A stretch of 10,907 nt of DNA from Muribaculaceae bacterium. Its GTDB lineage: Bacteria; Bacteroidota; Bacteroidia; Bacteroidales; Muribaculaceae. This document shows, one piece after another, positions 6,285-10,907 of the stretch. Positions within the stretch are counted from its first letter, which is position 1. The number at the start of each line of letters is the position of its first letter. The stretch is taken from NCBI GenBank assembly GCA_009775125.1, contig VSPD01000070.1, positions 1 to 10,907 on the forward strand, written 5' to 3'. A program made the position numbers and the translations under genes. Below the pieces are notes generated by a model, which was not told where the DNA came from, ran no database searches, and was given only the letters and a program-made list of their open reading frames with translations.

Positions 6285-7019
6285 CTAAATCAGAAACGGA
6301 TTTCGGGAGCTTTCAGATTGTTCTTCTTCGAATGAGTCTTCATCGAACGAGAATACTCGGGTCAGCCGTTTAATCTGGCTCGGGTTGCCGGAAGATGCCC
6401 TTGTCGGAGTTTCTGTTTCGACAAGGTAGCCGGTCGATGCCATTTTTTTGTGGAAATTACGACGGTCGTATGTCGTGCCGTTGATTATTTCGTAAAGACG
6501 TTGCAGTTCGGGAATAGTAAATTTTTTGTCGAGGAGTTTAAAGATGATTGGACGTGATTTCAGCACTTCGCGTATATGGGCGCGGGCTTTTTCTATTATT
6601 TCAGCATGGTCGAACGCGAGAGGCGGAAGGCTGTCGATTTCAAACCATAGGGCATCTTTCGCATCATCGCCGGCTATGAGCTCGAAATCAGATTTCCTTA
6701 CCATGGCAAAAAATGCCACTGTCACCACTCTTTCGCGTGGGTCGCGCCGCACCGATGAGAAGACATGAAACTGCTCGAGGTACACCTCTTTGATTCCGGC
6801 TTCTTCCCGCAGCTCGCGACGGGCACATTCTTCAATGGTCTCGTCAATGTGCATGAATCCACCTGGGAGGGCCCACATACCAAGAAAAGGCTGCACCCCC
6901 CTCTCAATCAGAAGCACATGGAGTGTGCGCCCGTCGAAACCGAACACCACGCTGTCGGTCGTGACGGCAGGGTGAGGGTAGTCATATTGATACGGTTTTT
7001 GAGCGTTGAAAAGATTCAT
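6285..7019 (-). CDS. Nudix-domain transcriptional regulator (NrtR/AraR-like)
   Basis: A 244-aa protein. Residues about 15-150 form a Nudix domain with a complete Nudix box at 54-76: G54, E60, R68-E69, E72-E73 and G75 all sit at the consensus spacing. Residues about 157-205 (RPIIFKLLDKKFTIPELQRL onward, then DRRNFHKKM) are the winged helix typical of Nudix-related regulators such as NrtR and the Bacteroides arabinose regulator AraR. The C-terminus is acidic and Ser-rich. These proteins bind a nucleotide or sugar ligand on the Nudix fold and release DNA. The open frame extends to 7103, but the ATG at 7019 is chosen because the promoter and operators lie inside the extension. Three palindromes around its own promoter suggest autorepression. 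Its other targets are unknown; the divergent gene is class II aldolase. Confidence 0.9.
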   Translation of the reverse strand: MNLFNAQKPYQYDYPHPAVTTDSVVFGFDGRTLHVLLIERGVQPFLGMWALPGGFMHIDETIEECARRELREEAGIKEVYLEQFHVFSSVRRDPRERVVTVAFFAMVRKSDFELIAGDDAKDALWFEIDSLPPLAFDHAEIIEKARAHIREVLKSRPIIFKLLDKKFTIPELQRLYEIINGTTYDRRNFHKKMASTGYLVETETPTRASSGNPSQIKRLTRVFSFDEDSFEEEQSESSRNPFLI

Positions 7020-7030
7020 TATGCCGTGAT

Positions 7031-7045
7031 GTGTAATTTTTACAC
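7031..7045. promoter_or_regulatory. Operator palindrome 1 of the Nudix regulator
   Basis: GTGTAATTTTTACAC, an inverted repeat GTGTA/TACAC with a 5-nt A/T centre. It lies just downstream of the predicted -7 element of the leftward promoter and covers the expected transcription start near 7040, 12 bp before the chosen ATG. Binding here would block initiation. Assignment to the Nudix regulator is inference. Confidence 0.7.
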
Positions 7046-7047
7046 CG

Positions 7048-7079
7048 CAAAGATAAAGTGTATTTTTTACACGACCAAA
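7048..7079 (-). promoter_or_regulatory. Bacteroidetes-type promoter of the Nudix regulator
   Basis: Read on the minus strand: TTTG (-33 element, plus-strand 7076-7079), a 20-nt spacer, and TATCTTTG (-7 element, plus-strand 7048-7055), an exact match to TAnnTTTG. Operator 2 fills the spacer and operators 1 and 3 flank it. The transcript would start near 7040 with a leader of about 20 nt. Confidence 0.8.
7058..7072. promoter_or_regulatory. Operator palindrome 2 of the Nudix regulator
   Basis: GTGTATTTTTTACAC, identical to palindrome 3. It lies within the 20-nt spacer between the -33 and -7 elements, where a bound repressor would exclude RNA polymerase. Its centre is 27 bp from that of palindrome 1. 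Confidence 0.78.
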
Positions 7080-7085
7080 TATTTT

Positions 7086-7102
7086 TGTGTATTTTTTACA
7101 CA
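7086..7102. promoter_or_regulatory. Operator palindrome 3 of the Nudix regulator
   Basis: TGTGTATTTTTTACACA, the longest of the three, upstream of the -33 element on the minus strand. Its centre is 29 bp from that of palindrome 2, so the three sites fall roughly three helical turns apart. It is about 80 bp upstream of the -7 element of the aldolase promoter. Confidence 0.75.
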
Positions 7103-7183
7103 AAAAATGTGATTTTTTTCAAATCTTAGTCATAATTGGCAAAATTTATGGGAAAATGGCGTGAATGTACCAAAATAATTTTG

Positions 7184-7191
7184 TACTTTTG
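7184..7191 (+). promoter_or_regulatory. -7 element of the aldolase promoter
   Basis: TACTTTTG matches TAnnTTTG exactly, 35 bp before the aldolase ATG. No good TTTG or TTG is found about 20 nt upstream, so the -33 element is degenerate. The leader that follows is A/T-rich with no Shine-Dalgarno site, as is usual in Bacteroidetes. Confidence 0.65.
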
Positions 7192-7226
7192 CAGACGTAA
7201 AACGAACTCTTATTAAATTATATATA

Positions 7227-8225
7227 ATGGTAAGTTACAAAGACCTCGGCTTGGTGAATACTCGCGATATGTTCGCCAAGGCCATCAAAGGCGGATACGC
7301 TATCCCCGCTTTCAACTTCAACAACATGGAGCAGCTTCAAGCCATCATCAAAGCTGCCGCTGAAGAAAAATCTCCCGTCATCCTCCAGGTATCGAAAGGC
7401 GCTCGCAACTATGCCAACGCCACACTTCTCCGCTACATGGCTCAGGGCGCAGTAGAATATGCAAAAGAACTCGGCTGGGAGCATCCCCAGATCGTTCTTC
7501 ACCTCGACCACGGTGATTCTTTCGAACTCTGCAAAAGCTGCATCGACTCCGGTTTCTCTTCCGTAATGATCGACGGCTCGCACCTTCCCTACGAAGAAAA
7601 CGTAGCCCTCACAAAGAAAGTCGTTGACTATGCTCACCAGTTCGACGTAACTGTTGAAGGCGAACTCGGCGTTCTCGCCGGTGTTGAAGACGAAGTTTCT
7701 TCCGACCACCACACCTACACCAACCCCGAAGAAGTTATCGACTTCGCTACCCGCACAGGTTGCGACTCCCTCGCTATCTCTATCGGCACTTCCCACGGCG
7801 CATACAAGTTCACTCCCGACCAGTGCACACGCAACGCCGATGGCAAGCTCGTTCCCCCGCCTCTGGCATTCGACGTGCTCGACGCCGTTATGGAAAAACT
7901 CCCCGGTTTCCCCATCGTGCTCCACGGTTCTTCTTCCGTTCCCCAAGAATACGTCGACATCATCAACACCCACGGTGGCAAACTTCCCGATGCAATCGGT
8001 ATTCCCGAAGAACAGCTCCGCAAAGCCGCCAAGAGCGCTGTTTGCAAAATCAACATCGACTCCGACAGCCGTCTTGCCATGACAGCTGCTGTTCGCAAAG
8101 TCTTCGTTGACAAACCCGGCGAATTCGACCCCCGCAAATATCTCGGCCCGGCTCGCGACGAAATGGAAAAACTCTACAAGCACAAAATCGTAAACGTGCT
8201 CGGTTCCAACGGCAAGGCTGAATAA
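7227..8225 (+). CDS. fba: Class II fructose-bisphosphate aldolase
   Basis: A 332-aa cytosolic glycolytic and gluconeogenic enzyme that interconverts fructose 1,6-bisphosphate with dihydroxyacetone phosphate and glyceraldehyde 3-phosphate (EC 4.1.2.13), using zinc. Class II motifs are complete: HLDHGDS with catalytic D94 and zinc ligand H95, VEGELGVL with E146, GTSHGAYKF with zinc ligand H190, VLHGSSSVP with zinc ligand H233, and the phosphate-binding NIDSDSRLAMT (277-286 region). The length is normal for the Bacteroidetes form. Codon use is strongly C-ending, as expected for an abundant protein. It is monocistronic: own promoter element upstream, strong terminator 23 bp after the stop. It diverges from the Nudix regulator, whose operators lie upstream of its promoter. 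A closely related ketose-bisphosphate aldolase (for example tagatose) cannot be excluded from sequence alone. Confidence 0.96.
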   Translation: MVSYKDLGLVNTRDMFAKAIKGGYAIPAFNFNNMEQLQAIIKAAAEEKSPVILQVSKGARNYANATLLRYMAQGAVEYAKELGWEHPQIVLHLDHGDSFELCKSCIDSGFSSVMIDGSHLPYEENVALTKKVVDYAHQFDVTVEGELGVLAGVEDEVSSDHHTYTNPEEVIDFATRTGCDSLAISIGTSHGAYKFTPDQCTRNADGKLVPPPLAFDVLDAVMEKLPGFPIVLHGSSSVPQEYVDIINTHGGKLPDAIGIPEEQLRKAAKSAVCKINIDSDSRLAMTAAVRKVFVDKPGEFDPRKYLGPARDEMEKLYKHKIVNVLGSNGKAE

Positions 8226-8248
8226 TCCGACCCTGACAACCAACCATA

Positions 8249-8287
8249 AAAAACTCGCTTCCGTATCGGGAGCGAGTTTTTTTATGT
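8249..8287 (+). terminator. Intrinsic terminator of the aldolase gene
   Basis: A 14-bp stem with one T-G pair (AAAAACTCGCTTCC against GGGAGCGAGTTTTT) around a 5-nt loop, followed by more T. It starts 23 bp after the stop codon. The A-run on the other side lets it work in both directions. Confidence 0.93.
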
Positions 8288-8337
8288 CAAGCCGCGAGAC
8301 GTAGTATGTTAGGCACAAGCCGAAAATGCGGTGCATG

Positions 8338-8518
8338 GAATCGCGTAGCGATTTTGTAAATAATCTGTGCAATTGTGTGGAATTTGTGTTCTCGGGAGCG
8401 CGACCGCGCTCCTTTTTTTGCCACGAATTGCACAAAATTCGCGGATTACACAAATTATATTGAATCCATCCGGTAGGAACACAATCCTACCAATTGAATA
8501 ATAATGCACCGGGATTAC
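8338..8518. repeat. Composite palindromic intergenic repeat, copy 2
   Basis: Same block order and orientation as 3422-3674: GAATCGCGTAGCGATT (8338-8353), AATTTGTG arms, GGAGCGCGACCGCGCTCC (8395-8412) with T-run, CCACGAATT (8421-8429), TAGGAACACAATCCT (8474-8488), and the end block AATAATAATGCACCGGGATTAC. The large outer stem is decayed in comparison with copy 1, and the second hairpin is shortened to a 6-bp stem (8473-8478 with 8485-8490). It lies past the aldolase terminator, between convergent genes. Confidence 0.75.
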
Positions 8519-8662
8519 TACTTGACCCTCAATAAGTTGTAGCTTGTAACAACGTAACAAAAATATATATATAACTTATTATTATGTTGTTTACAACATT
8601 CATACAAACATCCGACAACGCAGAGAAATGTTATAGTATTTTTGTTTGGTACGTTACATGGG
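8519..8662. other. A/T-rich non-coding stretch with GTTGT/ACAAC hairpins
   Basis: The rest of the 8282-8662 gap. It contains a near-perfect palindrome ATGTTGTTTACAACAT (8584-8599) and a weaker GTTGT/ACAAC pair around 8535-8552, separated by an (AT)n run. No ORF, tRNA-like fold or promoter match was seen. It faces the 3' end of the leftward 181-aa gene, for which no good terminator is visible. Confidence 0.5.
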
Positions 8663-9208
8663 TTAGTTGAGCGGGGTCATGTGGTAGCCGAGGCGGCGGA
8701 GTTCGACGGCGGCTCCGTAGAAGTAGAGTTTGAGGAGGCAGCGGATGTAGGCAAAATAGGCGGTGGGGGTGCCTGGCTCGATGCCTTCGTGGATGAGAAG
8801 GGCGTGAACCATCTCGGCGGCATCGCCTATGAGGCGCGATGTGGATTCGGCTTCCTTGCCGCTCAATTTGAGGATGTCCTCGCAGATGTGTTCGTCGAGG
8901 TTATCGTATCCGCGGGCGTTGACGAGCACGGCATATAGATTCTCAAATTTTGAGTAGGTCTCCCAGTCATCGTCCCACATGCGAGCCACGGCCATGCCGA
9001 TAAACATCATCCATCCGAGCGATACGGTGGGATAGTTTTGAAATTCGCGGATGCCGTCGGGTAGATATTTGGCGCATATTTGGTCGCCTTTTTCTGTTAT
9101 ATCGGGGGAGGCTCCGGGCACTTTGTCTATTTCTTCTTTTGAAAGAAGGAAATTGTAAAGAGCATCGCCTATGCGTGTTTCGAATTTGTCGAGATATTCT
9201 TGATCCAT
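8663..9208 (-). CDS. Uncharacterised 181-aa protein paired with DUF4301 gene
   Basis: A soluble, mostly helical, acidic protein beginning MDQEYLDKFETRIGDALYNF. Segments of note are the Trp/Met-rich SLGWMMFIGMAVARMWDDDW (about 83-102) and the C-terminal AYFAYIRCLLKLYFYGAAVE. The hydrophobic parts look like buried helices, not membrane spans. The frame can start at a GTG at 9235, but that codon lies within a 12-bp hairpin, so the ATG at 9208 is preferred. It is 70 bp downstream of the DUF4301 gene on the same strand and probably shares its transcript. I recognise no characterised family. Function may be linked to its neighbour, which is inference from pairing only. Confidence 0.82.
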   Translation of the reverse strand: MDQEYLDKFETRIGDALYNFLLSKEEIDKVPGASPDITEKGDQICAKYLPDGIREFQNYPTVSLGWMMFIGMAVARMWDDDWETYSKFENLYAVLVNARGYDNLDEHICEDILKLSGKEAESTSRLIGDAAEMVHALLIHEGIEPGTPTAYFAYIRCLLKLYFYGAAVELRRLGYHMTPLN

Positions 9209-9223
9209 AAAGTGTGATATAAA

Positions 9224-9253
9224 GCCCTCCGGCACAAAAAAGTGCAGGAGGGC
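9224..9253 (-). promoter_or_regulatory. Intercistronic hairpin
   Basis: A 12-bp stem with one mismatch (GCCCTCCGGCAC against GTGCAGGAGGGC) around a loop of six A or T. On the minus strand it is followed only by TTTATA, so it is a weak terminator at best. It sits 26 bp after the DUF4301 stop and 16 bp before the next ATG, where it could trim transcription or protect the 3' end of the upstream message. Confidence 0.7.
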
Positions 9254-9278
9254 ATATGGTTTGTAATTTTTGTTTGGG

Positions 9279-10805
9279 TTAGCCTTGGTGGGCGGGACGA
9301 AGGAGGTCGTTGACGGTTTTTACCGGGTTGAACGAGGCTCCGGGCACTTCGACGAAGATGGTGAGCCAATTGCTCATCGCGCCGTTCCAAAGACCGGGGA
9401 GCTCGAGGGCGCGAAGTTCGCGTCCGCCAAGCGATTTCGAAGATATGAATCCGGTTTCGGGGTCGACATATTCGGGAAGATTGAATTTGTCGCCGTCGAT
9501 GTTGCGGATATAGCATACGAGATCTACGGGATTGAAGTGCGTGGCCTGCGACATTATGTTCTTGTATTCGTCGACAGACGTGTCGATTTGGGTAGATTCG
9601 AGAATCTGCGGAGACGCGGTGCCGTCGGGGTTGTAGGCAATAAACGGGCCGCCGCCGGGTTCGCCTTCGTTGCGCACCATGCCGCACACGCGCAACGGGC
9701 GGTTGAGCAGGCCTATGAGCATTTCGGCAAGGGCGTCGCCTTTGAGGGTGTCGAATTTGTCGGAGGAAATGGAGAATGTCGATTTCAGGAATTCGACAAC
9801 GGCAGAGAGCAGCTGCTCGTCGCGGGAGCCTTCGCGTAGGGCGCGGAGATATTCCTCAACCTTGTCGTGGGCAAGGATAAGAGTGCCGGCAAGCACTTTT
9901 TTGGAGTGGACGGTGGCGGCACGCTGCGAATCGGGCACGACATTGTCGATATTTTTAATGAACACTACGGTGGCGTCTATGTCGTTGAGGTTTTCAATCA
10001 ACGCGCCGTGGCCGCCGGGACGGAACACGAGGTTGCCGTTGTCGTCGCGGAAGGGCGAGTTGTCGAGAGCGGCGGCGATAGTATCGGTCGACGGTTTCTG
10101 TTCCGAAGTAGACACATTGTATTTAAGTCCGGTGGCGTTTTCGAACTTGGGAACGGCCACTGCGAGCTTGTCGGCAAACAATCCCTGATGTGCGGCCGAT
10201 ACGGTGAAGTGCAGGTTTACTTTTCCGTCGACAGCGGCTGTCTGTGCGCCCTCCATGAGCTGCTCTTCGAGCGGAGTGCGGACTGTGCCGTCGGGATAGC
10301 GGTGGAACGAAAGCACGGCTTTGGGCAGGTTGCCGTAGTTCAGTCCTTCGGGGAGGATTATGGCCGCTATAATATCTTTGTATCTTTTTTCTTCGAGAAG
10401 GGTGTGTATGTTTTTGCCGTGAAGATCGACGACTACACGGTTGAGCTCATCATAAAAAGGAGTTTTGTCGATTGAGGCGATGAGATTTGCCACATCCGAA
10501 CCTTCGGCCGGGATGCTGTCTTCTCCGTTTACAAAGGCGAAGAGCGCTTTGAACATGCGCGATGCCGCGCCGGAGGCGGGTACGAATTTGCATACAGAGC
10601 CGCCGTCGGCGAGGAAGCGGTTCCAACGGTCGACGGCGAGGTCTTGCTGTGAGCCGGACAGTTGCATGATGCCTTCACCGACCTTTGCCGATGCTTTAAG
10701 GCGGAGGTAGGGAAATCCGGTGGCGAAGCGGGCGAGTTGCGCCTCGACTGTCGCGGGGGCTATGCCCTTCTGTTTGAGGAGGTCTAAGTCTTTTTGTTCG
10801 AGCAT
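9279..10805 (-). CDS. DUF4301-type protein, possibly pyrophosphorylase-like
   Basis: A 508-aa cytosolic protein of the size and pattern of the DUF4301 family from Bacteroidetes; function unknown. Residues 73-86 (KFVPASGAASRMFK) form a Gly/Ser loop with a following basic residue. Residues 170-187 hold RYPDGTVRTPLEEQLMEG, 261-273 hold FRPGGHGALIENL, and 280-291 hold VVFIKNIDNVVP. In order and spacing these recall the nucleotide-binding loop, the GGHG-type substrate loop and the xxxNxDN metal-binding strand of UDP-sugar pyrophosphorylases with a GT-A fold. That resemblance is mine by eye. A second Gly-rich motif, EGEPGGGPFIAYNPDG, lies at about 388-405. It is first in a two-gene unit with the 181-aa gene. 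The 102 bp upstream show no convincing TAnnTTTG promoter; TAACGTTTG on the minus strand has one extra spacer base. Confidence 0.88.
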   Translation of the reverse strand: MLEQKDLDLLKQKGIAPATVEAQLARFATGFPYLRLKASAKVGEGIMQLSGSQQDLAVDRWNRFLADGGSVCKFVPASGAASRMFKALFAFVNGEDSIPAEGSDVANLIASIDKTPFYDELNRVVVDLHGKNIHTLLEEKRYKDIIAAIILPEGLNYGNLPKAVLSFHRYPDGTVRTPLEEQLMEGAQTAAVDGKVNLHFTVSAAHQGLFADKLAVAVPKFENATGLKYNVSTSEQKPSTDTIAAALDNSPFRDDNGNLVFRPGGHGALIENLNDIDATVVFIKNIDNVVPDSQRAATVHSKKVLAGTLILAHDKVEEYLRALREGSRDEQLLSAVVEFLKSTFSISSDKFDTLKGDALAEMLIGLLNRPLRVCGMVRNEGEPGGGPFIAYNPDGTASPQILESTQIDTSVDEYKNIMSQATHFNPVDLVCYIRNIDGDKFNLPEYVDPETGFISSKSLGGRELRALELPGLWNGAMSNWLTIFVEVPGASFNPVKTVNDLLRPAHQG

Positions 10806-10907
10806 ATTTAGAGGTATTAGCGTTTAGTAAAAGTAAGTATGTTTTATTAAAGAATTAATGCAATGAAATCCATTTTCAAACGTTATTGTCTTACATATAC
10901 TTATCTC

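Noticed and set aside
7020..7103. N-terminal extension of the Nudix regulator
   Set aside because: The extension contains the promoter and operators, and translates to a sequence unlike the family; the ATG at 7019 fits the expected leader.
7218..8453. 411-aa open frame on the minus strand opposite the aldolase
   Set aside because: It is a shadow of the C-ending codon bias of the aldolase gene; composition (Val/Phe/Gly/Glu-rich, no domain) is typical of antisense frames, and it runs on into the repeat.
8282..8662. tRNA or structured riboswitch in the gap after aldolase
   Set aside because: The hairpins are explained by the shared repeat, and no cloverleaf or riboswitch core could be built from the sequence.
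9209..9235. GTG start for the 181-aa protein
   Set aside because: The codon lies in the stem of a 12-bp hairpin, and a good ATG follows nine codons later.
9270..10475. Plus-strand open frames opposite the DUF4301 gene
   Set aside because: They are antisense shadows of a GC-biased gene with intact family motifs on the other strand.
10806..10907. Promoter for the DUF4301 gene
   Set aside because: The best match on the minus strand, TAACGTTTG, has three instead of two spacer bases and no clear -33 element; too weak to annotate.

Overview
The window most likely comes from a gut-type Bacteroidales chromosome, with Muribaculaceae or a close relative as my best guess. The evidence is a Bat (Bacteroides aerotolerance) operon, a DUF4301-type protein, a Nudix/winged-helix regulator, promoter elements of the Bacteroidetes form (TTTG, about 20 nt, TAnnTTTG), and starts preceded by A/T-rich leaders without clear Shine-Dalgarno sites. 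The assignment below order level is inference.

Positions 1-2782 (+) hold the end of the Bat operon: the Gln-rich tail of BatC, full batD and full batE, encoding cell-envelope proteins with TPR, transmembrane and SH3-like parts. A 197-bp leader then precedes a small helix-turn-helix protein (2980-3240, +) with a strong intrinsic terminator. Positions 3301-3680 are non-coding and packed with hairpins, including copy 1 of a composite palindromic repeat.

Positions 3756-7019 (-) hold four genes read leftward. These are a Nudix-family regulator with its own promoter and three identical-looking palindromic operators, a von Willebrand A (vWA) protein behind a 121-bp purine-rich spacer, a small membrane-associated HExxH protein, and a 417-aa predicted alpha-helical protein whose start lies 5 bp from the end of the HExxH gene. 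A hairpin with a T-run sits between the vWA and HExxH genes.

Positions 7227-8225 (+) encode class II fructose-bisphosphate aldolase, divergent from the regulator and ended by a strong terminator. Positions 8282-8662 are non-coding and carry copy 2 of the composite repeat in the same orientation. Both copies lie just past a terminator, between convergent genes.

Positions 8663-10805 (-) carry a two-gene unit: a 508-aa DUF4301-type protein, then a 181-aa uncharacterised protein, with a 12-bp hairpin between them. The last 102 bp hold the upstream region of the DUF4301 gene.

The two most distinctive signals are the operator triplet arranged around the regulator's own promoter and the paired composite repeats. 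No transposase, phage gene, CRISPR array, tRNA or rRNA was seen.
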